64,000 nucleotides of DNA from Parvularcula lutaonensis (lineage in GTDB: Bacteria; Pseudomonadota; Alphaproteobacteria; Caulobacterales; Parvularculaceae), in the NCBI RefSeq assembly GCF_014651915.1, contig NZ_BMXU01000001.1, positions 1,557,501-1,621,500 on the forward strand, given 5' to 3'. The stretch's first letter is position 1. The number at the start of each line of letters is the position of its first letter. The notes under the pieces are model-generated. The model did not search any database and was not told the origin of the DNA. It saw only the letters and a program-made list of their open reading frames with translations. Position numbers and translations under genes: made by a program. Below, one piece after another: positions 7,663 through 15,217 of this stretch.

Positions 7663-9264
7663 GTGACCGAACAAACCCCGTACCAAGTCCTCGCGCGCAA
7701 ATACCGGCCGACGTCGTTCGACGACCTGCTCGGCCACGACGTGATGATCCGCACCCTGCGCAATGCGTTCGAGGCGGACCGCATCGCCCATGCCTTCATC
7801 CTGACCGGCGTCAGGGGGGTGGGGAAGACGACAACCGCCAGGATCATGGCGCGGGCGCTCAACTACGAAACCGAAGATATCGATCGCCCCACCGTCGACA
7901 TGGCGGTGGAGGGCAAACACTGCCGCGCCATTGCAGAAGGGCGGCATCCTGATGTCATCGAGATGGACGCCGCGTCGCGCACCGGCGTCGATGACATCCG
8001 TGAGCTGATCGAGGGCGTGCGCTATGCGCCGACGGTGGGCCGGTACAAGGTCTACATCGTGGACGAGGTCCACATGCTGTCGAAGAACGCCTTCAACGCG
8101 TTCCTCAAGACCCTCGAAGAGCCCCCGGCCCATGTGAAGTTCATCTTTGCAACGACGGAGATCAGGAAAGTTCCGATCACGGTGCTTTCGCGGTGCCAGC
8201 GTTTCGACCTTGCCCGGTTCGACGCCCAGACCCTCGGCACCTATCTCGGCAGTATTGCCGAGAAGGAAGGGGTGCAGGCGGAGGAAGAGGCGCTCGAGCT
8301 TCTTGGTCGCGCGGCGCAGGGATCAGTCCGCGACGGCCTTTCGCTCCTCGACCAGGCAATCCTTTCGCGGCAGGGCGATACCATTGAGGCGGACGCCGTG
8401 CGACGGATGATTGGCCTTGCCGACCGCGGCTACAGCTGGTCGCTGCTCGAGGCGGTGCTGAAGGGCGACAGCAAGGAGGCGCTGCGGCTGTTCCGGCATC
8501 AATACGATTACGGAGCGGATCCTGCCGAGGTCATTCGAGACCTTCTCGACGTGACCCATCTTGTGACGCGCACGAAGGCGGCTGGCGAGGATGCTGCTGC
8601 CCACGGCCCTGCGGGGACAGCCGACGCTGCGGCGGCAAAACGTCTGGCTGCGGAGCTTTCGCTGCCTGCGATGACCCGGACATGGTCGCTCCTGATGACG
8701 GCGCTTAGGGAAGTGCAGGGTGCGCCTGACCCGGCGGCTGCGGCAGAGGTGGGCCTCATTCGCCTCGCCTTTGCCTCGCGGCTTCCAACACCCGGCGAGG
8801 TGATCGCGGGGGCGTCGGTCCCGCCGGGAAAGCCTGAGGCGGCGGCCGCCGAACACGCGCCGGAGCCTGAGCGCGCGGAAGAGCCTGCGCCCGCCGCAGA
8901 GCCTGGCGATAGGCTGCCATCGAGCCTCAAGGAGATTGCAGCGCTTGCCGCCGAGCATGGCGAGCTCAGGCTCAAGAACGCCATCGAGCGCAAAATGCGC
9001 CTCGTCAGTTTCGAGGGCCAGCGCATCGTCTTTGCACCGACGGATGATGCCGAGGACAACCTCGCGGGCCGCATCCAGGCCGCTCTCATCAAGTGGACCG
9101 GCGCAGCGTGGGACGTCGAGGTCGGCAGCGCCACGGCGGCTGAGCCGACCCTCAAGGAACAGCGCGACGCCGCGATCCAGAACCATCCGCTGGTGAAGGA
9201 GGCCCTCAAGACCTTCCCCGGCGCGACCATTGCCGAAGTCCGCCCCATCGGCGGCAAGGAGTAA
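7663..9264 (+). CDS. dnaX: DNA polymerase III subunits gamma/tau
   Basis: Clamp-loader ATPase of the replicative polymerase. The 533-residue protein has the Walker A GVRGVGKTTT at 49-58, the Walker B/DEVH box (YIVDEVHMLS), the SRC motif (TVLSRCQRF) that acts in trans, and a Pro/Ala/Glu-rich linker at about 385-420 before the tau-like C-terminal domain. The zinc module retains only one of the usual Cys residues, as in other Alphaproteobacteria. The start is GTG at 7663. It heads dnaX-ybaB-recR. Whether a shorter gamma form is made is not evident. Confidence 0.95.
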   Translation: MTEQTPYQVLARKYRPTSFDDLLGHDVMIRTLRNAFEADRIAHAFILTGVRGVGKTTTARIMARALNYETEDIDRPTVDMAVEGKHCRAIAEGRHPDVIEMDAASRTGVDDIRELIEGVRYAPTVGRYKVYIVDEVHMLSKNAFNAFLKTLEEPPAHVKFIFATTEIRKVPITVLSRCQRFDLARFDAQTLGTYLGSIAEKEGVQAEEEALELLGRAAQGSVRDGLSLLDQAILSRQGDTIEADAVRRMIGLADRGYSWSLLEAVLKGDSKEALRLFRHQYDYGADPAEVIRDLLDVTHLVTRTKAAGEDAAAHGPAGTADAAAAKRLAAELSLPAMTRTWSLLMTALREVQGAPDPAAAAEVGLIRLAFASRLPTPGEVIAGASVPPGKPEAAAAEHAPEPERAEEPAPAAEPGDRLPSSLKEIAALAAEHGELRLKNAIERKMRLVSFEGQRIVFAPTDDAEDNLAGRIQAALIKWTGAAWDVEVGSATAAEPTLKEQRDAAIQNHPLVKEALKTFPGATIAEVRPIGGKE

Positions 9265-9267
9265 GAC

Positions 9268-9591
9268 ATGAAGAACTTCACCGACATGATGAAGCAGGCC
9301 CAGAACCTGCAAAAGCAGATGCAGGAAGCCCAAGAGGCCCTGACCGCGCTGGAAGCCGAAGGTGTCGCAGGCGGCGGTCTCGTCCGTGTCCAGATGAACG
9401 GCAAGGGCTACGCCCGCAAGGTTGAGATCGACCCGAAAATGTTCGCCGAGGATGACAAGGAGGTCCTCGAAGACCTCATCACGGCGGCCATCAACGACGC
9501 CAAGGCGAAGCTCGAAGAACAGTCGGCGGCGAAGATGAAAGAGATGACGGCGGGCCTGCCGCTGCCTCCGGGCATGAAGCTGCCTTTCTGA
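9268..9591 (+). CDS. ybaB: Nucleoid-associated protein YbaB/EbfC
   Basis: A 107-residue DNA-binding protein of normal family length, starting 3 bases after the dnaX stop. It has the family N-terminus (FTDMMKQAQNLQKQMQEAQE), a central VRVQMNGKGYARKVEIDP strand region, and a C-terminal tail ending in LPPGMKLPF. It forms a tweezer-like dimer that binds DNA non-specifically. The dnaX-ybaB-recR linkage is a conserved bacterial arrangement and supports the call. Confidence 0.95.
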   Translation: MKNFTDMMKQAQNLQKQMQEAQEALTALEAEGVAGGGLVRVQMNGKGYARKVEIDPKMFAEDDKEVLEDLITAAINDAKAKLEEQSAAKMKEMTAGLPLPPGMKLPF

Positions 9592-9595
9592 GGCC

Positions 9596-10201
9596 ATGCC
9601 CAGGACCACCGCGGGCCCTGAGCTCGATCACCTTATCAGCTTGCTGAGCAAGCTGCCCGGCTATGGGCCTCGATCGGCTACACGGGCCGCGCTGCATATG
9701 TTGAGGAAGCGCGAGGCCGTGATGAAGCCGCTCGGCGATGCCATTGCGCGCGCCTATGAGATGGTGCGGCCCTGCACGGTCTGCGGCAATTGGGATACAC
9801 AGGACCCTTGCTCGATCTGTACGGACGAAACCCGTGACAAGACGGTGATCTGTTGCGTGCAGGATGTCTCCGATGTCTGGGCGCTGGAGCGGGCGCGGGC
9901 GCACCGCGGGCTCTACCATGTCCTCGGCGGCGTGATCTCGCCGCTCGATGGTGTCGGCCCTGATGACCTGCGCCTCAGGGAGCTGACCGAGCGGGCAGGC
10001 CAGCCTGCGGTGCTCGAAGTCGTACTCGCGCTGCCCGCCACCGTCGATGGTCAGACCACGGCGCACTATGCTTCCGAGCGCCTCGAAGGCCTCGGCGTGA
10101 CGATCACCGGCATGGCGCGGGGCGTGCCGGTCGGCGGGGAGCTCGACGTCCTCGACGAGGGCACGCTTGCTGCGGCGCTCAAGGCGCGGCGGCCTCTCTG
10201 A
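9596..10201 (+). CDS. recR: Recombination protein RecR
   Basis: Partner of RecF/RecO in loading RecA at gaps. The 201-residue protein has the N-terminal helix-hairpin-helix (KLPGYGPRSATR), a four-Cys zinc finger (C60, C63, C72, C75), a Toprim domain beginning ICCVQDVSDVWALE, and the C-terminal RLEGLGVTITGMARGVPVGG with its Walker-B-like region. Length and domain order are complete. It begins 4 bases after ybaB. Confidence 0.96.
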   Translation: MPRTTAGPELDHLISLLSKLPGYGPRSATRAALHMLRKREAVMKPLGDAIARAYEMVRPCTVCGNWDTQDPCSICTDETRDKTVICCVQDVSDVWALERARAHRGLYHVLGGVISPLDGVGPDDLRLRELTERAGQPAVLEVVLALPATVDGQTTAHYASERLEGLGVTITGMARGVPVGGELDVLDEGTLAAALKARRPL

Positions 10202-10268
10202 TGCTTTAGTGGCCCGGAAACGGGTGACGGGTTAGATACACCGCGACAGAGTTCCAGGGACAGGTTCC

Positions 10269-11231
10269 ATGACCGAAAAACGCCGCGCTTTCATGTGCAT
10301 GGGCGCCTTCGCGCTGCCCTATGCCGAGAAGGCGATCACGTCCCTGCTGCAGAACGCGCTGGAGCCGGTGGAGCTGACCATCCTCACCGACGGAGCCGAG
10401 GACAAGGCCAAGGTCGTCGCAGCGATCTCGAAGCATAGCTTCCCCGAGGGCAAGAGCTGGCGCGCCTTTTCCGAGGAAGAGTGCGCAGCCGAGGCTGAAA
10501 GGCAGTGGCCGGAGTATCCGGGCCTCAGGAAGTTCCGGACGGGCCATCCCTGCTGGCGCAAGATCTCCGACCCGCTTCTCTTCTCGGAAGGCTCGGATGA
10601 GATCATCGTTCTCGATCCTGATCTTTACTTTCCCGGCCCTTTCAGTTTCGAGCCGACGCCGGAGGAAGGCATCCTCCTGATGTGGCAGCGGAACAACTGC
10701 CTCTATCCGCCGGAGGCTGTCTGGCGGACGCTCGATGCGGGCTATCCGCTCGCTAATCACGTGGACATCGGTGCTGCGCAGCTCCGGGCCGATACGATCG
10801 ACCTGGCGTGGTTCGAGAAATTCGTCGCCGATGTGCGAACAGAGGACTTCGAGGCGTTCATGCATATCGAGGCGATCTTCTGGGCCGCGCTCGCGATGAA
10901 GGTGGGCGGCGGATATTACGACAAGGATGCCTGGTTCTGCTGGCAGCGGGGGCAGGTGAAGCGTGTCGCCATCGCGCTCGGATTCCCTGGCCCGGCAAGT
11001 CTCGGGTTCGAGCCGATCGAGAAGGCGAAATGCGCCCACCTTTCCGGCCCCTCCAAATGGTGGATGGCCGAGCTCAACAAGCAGGGAAAGCTCCGCGAGC
11101 GGACGGAGGCCATGGGCCAACCGACCGCGGTGCAACCCTTCCTCGAACTCACCCGCGATCACTACGCCAAAGAGCAGCGGGTGAAAAACTTCGCGAAGAA
11201 GCTCGGCTATCAGAAGCTGGTCGGCGGGTAG
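10269..11231 (+). CDS. Glycosyltransferase-like hypothetical protein
   Basis: A 320-residue soluble protein. The first 110 residues resemble the nucleotide-sugar binding half of GT-A enzymes, with alternating strands and the acidic motif IIVLDPDLYFPGPF, where DPD could be the metal-binding DxD. A conserved-looking HPCWRKISDPLLF segment precedes it. The C-terminus is Lys-rich. No close family was recognised, so the enzyme class is inferred from the DxD context. The ATG at 10269 lies 67 bases after recR, and whether it belongs to that operon is unclear. Confidence 0.5.
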   Translation: MTEKRRAFMCMGAFALPYAEKAITSLLQNALEPVELTILTDGAEDKAKVVAAISKHSFPEGKSWRAFSEEECAAEAERQWPEYPGLRKFRTGHPCWRKISDPLLFSEGSDEIIVLDPDLYFPGPFSFEPTPEEGILLMWQRNNCLYPPEAVWRTLDAGYPLANHVDIGAAQLRADTIDLAWFEKFVADVRTEDFEAFMHIEAIFWAALAMKVGGGYYDKDAWFCWQRGQVKRVAIALGFPGPASLGFEPIEKAKCAHLSGPSKWWMAELNKQGKLRERTEAMGQPTAVQPFLELTRDHYAKEQRVKNFAKKLGYQKLVGG

Positions 11232-11239
11232 CTAGTTGC

Positions 11240-11257
11240 TTTTCCCCATTCGGGAAA
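11240..11257. repeat. Short inverted repeat after glycosyltransferase-like gene
   Basis: TTTTCCC and GGGAAAA flank a 4-5 base loop just after the stop of the upstream gene. It could act as a weak transcript end. There is no U-run beyond the stem in either direction, so a true terminator is uncertain. Confidence 0.35.
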
Positions 11258-11325
11258 ACTAAGACTCCACCCCCCTTGCGGAATCGCTTCTTCTTTCGGG
11301 TGTGAATCGAAAGGAGGTGATTACA

Positions 11326-11436
11326 TTGGCTTGTACGAAAAAAACCCGGACGGTGAGGCCCGGGCCGAAGCCCGGGCCCAAAACGGTACCGGTGAAACCG
11401 CACCGTCGTTCGAAACCCAAACCTTGTAAGAAGTAA
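11326..11436 (+). CDS. Tiny Pro/Lys-rich basic protein
   Basis: A 36-codon ORF with a TTG start. It is preceded by AAAGGAGGTGAT (11310-11321), a full match to the complement of the 16S rRNA 3' end, at ideal spacing (8 bases after GGAGG). The product is very basic, with 9 Lys, 4 Arg and 8 Pro, a repeated PGPKPGPK core, and single Cys residues at positions 3 and 34. A strong terminator follows within 10 bases of the stop. The other forward frame is also open from an ATT codon, but ATT starts are very rare. Function unknown. Confidence 0.6.
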   Translation: MACTKKTRTVRPGPKPGPKTVPVKPHRRSKPKPCKK

Positions 11437-11442
11437 GAGTCT

Positions 11443-11481
11443 GGCGCTGCAGTCCTTGCACGACTGCGGCGCCTTAGTTTT
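11443..11481 (+). terminator. Rho-independent terminator of the tiny basic gene
   Basis: The arms at 11443-11454 and 11462-11473 pair over 12 positions with one mismatch (GGCGC, then GCAGTC, with GACTGC and GCGCC opposite) around a 7-base loop. The stem is followed by TTAGTTTT. It sits 6 bases after the TAA of the tiny gene. Confidence 0.85.
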
Positions 11482-11537
11482 GAATCCATCAGGTCAGGGG
11501 TTCAAGTGAGTCAAAACAAGAACACTGAATGAGATTA

Positions 11538-11615
11538 GTAGGGCGGAACGCGTAAGCGATCCGCCTTCCAAGCTGGCCGCATGACCACGGCGGATCGCTC
11601 CGCGTTCCGCCCTAC
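11538..11615. repeat. REP-like palindromic repeat pair
   Basis: Two inverted copies, 11538-11565 and 11589-11615, are identical apart from one indel/substitution in the middle. They enclose a 23-base spacer. Each copy is itself a dyad, with GGCGGA and TCCGCC near its ends, and each has GTAGGG or CCCTAC at the outer edge. This is the layout of REP/BIME elements, non-coding repeats mobilised by RAYT transposases. No RAYT gene lies in the window. Confidence 0.8.
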
Positions 11616-11616
11616 G

Positions 11617-11640
11617 AAAAGAGCGCCCCGCGGGGCGCTC
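11617..11640 (-). terminator. Rho-independent terminator of ahcY
   Basis: A perfect 20-base palindrome (GAGCGCCCCG/CGGGGCGCTC) at 11621-11640 is followed on the minus strand by TTTT. It lies 29 bases beyond the ahcY stop. On the plus strand the stem is followed by a T-rich tract, so it may work in both directions. Confidence 0.85.
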
Positions 11641-11669
11641 TTGTTTGTCTTGAACTGCCGCGAGGCCGC

Positions 11670-13070
11670 CTAGTAGCGGTAATCGTCGCTCTTGAACGGG
11701 CCGTTCTGCGGCACGCCGATATACTCGGCCTGCTCTTCCGTCAGCTTGCTGAGCGATGCGCCGATGTGCTCAAGGTGGAGTGCCGCGACCTTCTCGTCGA
11801 GGTGCTTGGGGAGGACGTAGACGTCGTTCTTGTACTTGCCGTCCTTGTTGTTGGCCCAAAGCTCGATCTGCGCCAGCGTCTGGTTGGTGAAGCTCGCCGA
11901 CATGACGAAGCTCGGGTGACCCGTGGCATTGCCGAGGTTCACGAGACGGCCCTGCGATAGGAGGATGATCCGCTTGTCGTCGGAAAGGTGGACCATATCG
12001 ACCTGGTCCTTGATGTTGGTCCATTTGTAGTTCTTGAGCGCATCGACCTGAATCTCGTTGTCGAAGTGACCGATATTGCAGATGATCGCCATGTCCTTGG
12101 CGTTGCGCATATGGTCCGCCGTCAGAACGTCCTTGTTACCCGTAGCGGTGACCACGATGTCCGAACGCGGCATTGCCTGCTCCATCGTGACGACTTCATA
12201 GCCGTCCATTGCAGCCTGGAGCGCGCAGATCGGGTCGACCTCAGTGACCAGGACGCGGCAGCCCGCACCGCGGAGCGAAGCGGCGGAGCCTTTGCCGACA
12301 TCGCCATAGCCGGCAACTGTGGCCACCTTGCCGGCCATCATTACGTCCGTACCCCGACGGATCGCATCGACCAGCGATTCCTTGCAGCCATACTTGTTGT
12401 CGAATTTCGACTTGGTGACCGAGTCGTTGACGTTGATCGCCGGGAAGGGGAGGGTGCCCTCTTTCGCGCGCTGGTAGAGGCGCATGACGCCCGTGGTGGT
12501 CTCTTCGGTCACGCCCTTGATCGAAGCCTTGACGCGCGAATAGAAGCCCGGGTCACGGGCAAGGCGCTTCTTGATCGTGTTGAAGAAGGCTTCCTCTTCC
12601 TCATTGGACGGATTTTCCAGGATCGAAGGATCGGTCTCGGCCTGGCTGCCGACGAGGATCAGCATCGTCGCGTCGCCGCCATCGTCGAGGATCATGTTGG
12701 CGAGCGAGCCGTCTTCCCACTCCCACAGCCGGTCGGCAAAGTCCCAGTACTCTTCCAGGGTCTCGCCCTTGTGGGCGAAGACGGGCGTGCCGCTCGCGGC
12801 GATCGCGGCGGCGGCGTGGTCCTGCGTCGAAAAGATGTTGCAACTCGCCCAGCGCACGGTGGCGCCGAGGGCTTCGAGGGTGCGGATCAGGACCGCGGTC
12901 TGGATGGTCATGTGCAGGGAGCCTGCGATGCGCGCGCCCTTGAGCGGCTGCGCGGCGCCGAACTCGCGGCGGGTCGCCATCAGGCCGGGCATCTCGTGCT
13001 CGGCGATCTGGATCTCTTTCTCGCCGAATTCGGCGAGGCTGATGTCTTTGACTGCGTAGTCCTGAGCCAT
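11670..13070 (-). CDS. ahcY: Adenosylhomocysteinase
   Basis: Hydrolyses S-adenosylhomocysteine to adenosine and homocysteine, completing the SAM cycle. The 466-residue protein has the usual length, the NAD-binding motif [17 protein letters not shown], the catalytic region [17 protein letters not shown] with the conserved Lys and Asp, HFDNEIQVD, and the family C-terminus ending in KSDDYRY. The ATG at 13070 follows GGAGG closely. The transcript has a structured leader and an upstream palindrome (listed separately), suggesting control by the methionine cycle. The gene is monocistronic, ending at a strong terminator. Confidence 0.97.
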   Translation of the reverse strand: MAQDYAVKDISLAEFGEKEIQIAEHEMPGLMATRREFGAAQPLKGARIAGSLHMTIQTAVLIRTLEALGATVRWASCNIFSTQDHAAAAIAASGTPVFAHKGETLEEYWDFADRLWEWEDGSLANMILDDGGDATMLILVGSQAETDPSILENPSNEEEEAFFNTIKKRLARDPGFYSRVKASIKGVTEETTTGVMRLYQRAKEGTLPFPAINVNDSVTKSKFDNKYGCKESLVDAIRRGTDVMMAGKVATVAGYGDVGKGSAASLRGAGCRVLVTEVDPICALQAAMDGYEVVTMEQAMPRSDIVVTATGNKDVLTADHMRNAKDMAIICNIGHFDNEIQVDALKNYKWTNIKDQVDMVHLSDDKRIILLSQGRLVNLGNATGHPSFVMSASFTNQTLAQIELWANNKDGKYKNDVYVLPKHLDEKVAALHLEHIGASLSKLTEEQAEYIGVPQNGPFKSDDYRY

Positions 13071-13109
13071 GGGGCCTCCAATATTCGATGGGGAGGCTCG
13101 GGGCCTCCC
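13071..13109 (-). promoter_or_regulatory. ahcY leader with two alternative RBS pairings
   Basis: The minus-strand leader contains GGGAGGCCCC (13109-13100), then GCCTCCCC (13097-13090), then GGAGGCCCC (13079-13071), which is the ahcY ribosome binding site just before the ATG. The middle segment can pair either with the upstream copy or with the ribosome binding site. That is the logic of a translational on/off switch. I could not match it to a known SAM or SAH riboswitch consensus. Confidence 0.4.
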
Positions 13110-13145
13110 GGAATTCCAACCGCCGGGTAGCAAGGCTCGGGCCAG

Positions 13146-13165
13146 ATATAAAGCTTTCTTTATAT
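13146..13165. promoter_or_regulatory. Palindrome upstream of ahcY (possible SahR/SamR-type operator)
   Basis: ATATAAAG (13146-13153) and CTTTATAT (13158-13165) form a perfect 8-base inverted repeat with a 4-base centre, about 75 bases before the ahcY start. From memory, AT-rich palindromes of this kind are described for ArsR-type regulators of the methionine cycle in Proteobacteria. No such regulator gene is in the window. Confidence 0.5.
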
Positions 13166-13215
13166 GGAGGCGTTGGCGGAGGTCGAGGCTTCTCTCCTGA
13201 GCGCTGTGACACTAC

Positions 13216-13235
13216 GTACCGAACGAACGGTTCAC
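13216..13235. promoter_or_regulatory. Candidate TetR operator, autoregulatory site
   Basis: ACCGAACGAACGGT at 13218-13231 is an imperfect inverted repeat 18 bases before the TetR gene. It shares ACCGAACG with the site upstream of the hydrolase gene at 13869. Confidence 0.6.
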
Positions 13236-13248
13236 AGGAGTTCTTGCC

Positions 13249-13812
13249 ATGCCCAAGCCGAAGGTGACCAAGGAGGATGCTGTCGCCGCCATCACGGAGA
13301 CGTTCAGAAAGTTTGGCTACGGTGGCGCCAGCCTGGCCAAGCTTTCCGCTGCGAGCGGTCTCGGCAAGTCGAGCCTCTACCACCACTTCCCCAAGGGGAA
13401 AGAGGACATGGCCGCTGCCGCGCGGGAGCATGTCATCGATCGCGTGCGCGAGACATTCCTCGACAGCCTCAACGGCGAGGGTGATCCCGTTGATCGGCTC
13501 GCCGAGGCCAGAAAGGGACTCGAATCCTTCTACGGCGGAGGGAGCAAAGCCTGCCTGATCGATCTGTTCGGCATTGCCGATGCCGTGGAAGCTCTCCCCG
13601 GAACGGCGTCCGCGATGGCTGAAGCGATGACGGCCGGCTTTGCAAAGCTGGCGCAGGATGCGGGCGCCACAAGGGCGGAAGCCATCGAACGGGCGGAGCT
13701 GGCGGTGATTGAACTCGAAGGCGCGTTGGTCCTCGCGCGGGCGCTCGGGACGTCCCAGCCCTTTTTCCGTGTTCTGGGCAGGCTGGAAAAGATCCTTCTT
13801 TCAAAGGACTGA
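13249..13812 (+). CDS. TetR/AcrR family transcriptional regulator
   Basis: A 187-residue repressor with the N-terminal TetR helix-turn-helix (FGYGGASLAKLSAASGLGKS followed by SLYHHFPKGKEDM) and a C-terminal ligand domain with two Cys-containing helices. The ATG at 13249 is preceded by CAGGAG. It sits directly upstream of an exported hydrolase gene and shares an operator-like sequence with it, so that gene is probably its target. The inducer is unknown. Confidence 0.93.
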   Translation: MPKPKVTKEDAVAAITETFRKFGYGGASLAKLSAASGLGKSSLYHHFPKGKEDMAAAAREHVIDRVRETFLDSLNGEGDPVDRLAEARKGLESFYGGGSKACLIDLFGIADAVEALPGTASAMAEAMTAGFAKLAQDAGATRAEAIERAELAVIELEGALVLARALGTSQPFFRVLGRLEKILLSKD

Positions 13813-13868
13813 ACCAATCGGTCCAGAAAAGTGCAGCAGCCCCCTTGCCATACGGCGTGGAGACCGTA

Positions 13869-13888
13869 TGTACCGAACGGTCGGTACA
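13869..13888. promoter_or_regulatory. Candidate TetR operator upstream of hydrolase
   Basis: TGTACCGAACGGTCGGTACA is a near-perfect 20-base palindrome 33 bases before the hydrolase start. The half-site TACCGAACG also occurs before the TetR gene itself (13217-13225). Palindromes of this type are typical TetR-family operators. Confidence 0.7.
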
Positions 13889-13921
13889 ATCTACGAGACC
13901 AAGTCAACAAGAGAGACCAAA

Positions 13922-14923
13922 ATGAACACCCAACGTCAGAAAACCCCCGCCCTTCGCCGTTTCCTGGTTGGTGCAGCCACCGTCGCCGTCATCGTCGGCG
14001 CTCCGTTCGCATTCGCCAGCGAGCCGCAAGCCGTGACCGCAACGAAGGTGGTTGCCCCCCACGGTCTCGTCAGTCACCGGACGATCGACATCGACGGTGT
14101 CGAGGTCTTTTATCGGGAGGCAGGCGATCCTTCGAAGCCGACCGTCCTTCTTCTGCACGGCTTCCCAACTTCGTCGCAGATGTTCCGCAACCTGATCCCG
14201 GAGCTAAGCGGAGATTTTCACGTCATCGCGCCGGACTATCCGGGCTACGGGGCGAGCGAGCAGCCAGCTCGCGACCAGTTCGCCTACACCTTCGCCAACT
14301 ACGCCGAGGTCATCGAAGACTTCATCGACGCCAAGGGGGTCGAAGACTTCTCCGTCTACCTCATGGACTACGGCGCCCCGGTAGGCTTCCGCCTCTTCGC
14401 AAAGAATCCCGAGCGCGTGCAGGCCTTCATCATACAGAACGGCAACGCCTATCAGGAAGGTCTGAAAGAGTTCTGGGACCCGATCAAAGCCTATTGGAAG
14501 ACGGGCGCCGATCAGGAACGCGACGCCCTGCGGCCCTTCCTCGAAGTGGCTGCGACGGAATGGCAATACACCCACGGCCAGCCTGATCCGGAGCTGATCA
14601 GTCCTGACACATGGCATACGGACCAGTTCTTGCTCGACCGCCCTGGCAACAAGGATATCCAGCTCGACCTCTTCTATGACTATCGTACCAATGTTGAGCA
14701 GTACCCTCAGTGGCAGGAGCTTTTTCGAGCCTTCCAACCCCCGACGCTCGTGGTCTGGGGGAAGAACGACCACATCTTCCCCGATGACGGTGCGTACCCG
14801 TATCGTCGTGACCTCAAGAATATGGAGTTTCATCTTCTCGATGGCGGCCACTTTGTTCTGGAGAGCCATGGCGCTTTCATTGCCGAGGAAATCCGTGACT
14901 TCCTGAAACGCGAGGTCCGGTAG
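13922..14923 (+). CDS. Exported alpha/beta hydrolase, dehalogenase/epoxide-hydrolase type
   Basis: A 333-residue protein with a cleavable-looking signal peptide ending near AFA-SEP. The nucleophile elbow reads YLMDYGAPVGF, so the nucleophile is Asp rather than Ser, as in haloalkane dehalogenases and epoxide hydrolases. Other parts of the active site are HGFPTSS (oxyanion side), the acid in WGKNDHIFP and the His in DGGHFVLESH. The predicted periplasmic location is unusual for cytosolic dehalogenases. Expression is probably controlled by the adjacent TetR protein. The substrate is unknown. Confidence 0.88.
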   Translation: MNTQRQKTPALRRFLVGAATVAVIVGAPFAFASEPQAVTATKVVAPHGLVSHRTIDIDGVEVFYREAGDPSKPTVLLLHGFPTSSQMFRNLIPELSGDFHVIAPDYPGYGASEQPARDQFAYTFANYAEVIEDFIDAKGVEDFSVYLMDYGAPVGFRLFAKNPERVQAFIIQNGNAYQEGLKEFWDPIKAYWKTGADQERDALRPFLEVAATEWQYTHGQPDPELISPDTWHTDQFLLDRPGNKDIQLDLFYDYRTNVEQYPQWQELFRAFQPPTLVVWGKNDHIFPDDGAYPYRRDLKNMEFHLLDGGHFVLESHGAFIAEEIRDFLKREVR

Positions 14924-14946
14924 TCTCTCCCCCTCGCGCGCGTGTC

Positions 14947-14981
14947 TGTCCCGCCTCCTTCTCGGTGGCGGGACATTTTGG
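14947..14981 (+). terminator. Terminator after the hydrolase
   Basis: GTCCCGCC (14948-14955) pairs with GGCGGGAC (14967-14974) around an 11-base loop and is followed by ATTTTGGTT. It is 24 bases downstream of the stop. Confidence 0.75.
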
Positions 14982-14984
14982 TTG

Positions 14985-15217
14985 GTGCGCCAAATCCGGA
15001 GAACGAAGGTGCCGCAGGAGGCCTTCCGTCTCCGGGATCGCTTTTGTCTTGGGCTGGTCCTGATCGACCCGGGGCATGGTGCAGTCGGCCTTTGCTGAGG
15101 GGGCTCGGGCCACAATACCAAGGGTATCGGGTTGGCCGGGCGCAATGCCTGAGTCCCCTGCCATGGCCGCCGGCTCAGCCCGAGATGGACGCTCCTGTAT
15201 CTTTCAGAGAGTGCTTT
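14985..15217. other. Intergenic stretch with one long hairpin
   Basis: No gene seen. CCGGAGA (14997-15003) pairs with TCTCCGG (15030-15036), with further internal pairing GAAGG/CCTTC, giving a hairpin of about 12-15 pairs. Only a weak T-tract (CTTTTGTCTT) follows at 15042-15051. It could be a second terminator or a repeat remnant. The rest holds nothing recognisable. Confidence 0.35.

Noticed and set aside
11325-11426. Alternative ATT-initiated frame overlapping the tiny basic gene
   Set aside because: ATT is a very rare start, and the TTG frame fits the ribosome binding site with standard spacing; kept only as an alternative in the feature entry.
14985-15217. tRNA or small RNA gene
   Set aside because: No cloverleaf or known RNA pattern fits; only a hairpin was seen.
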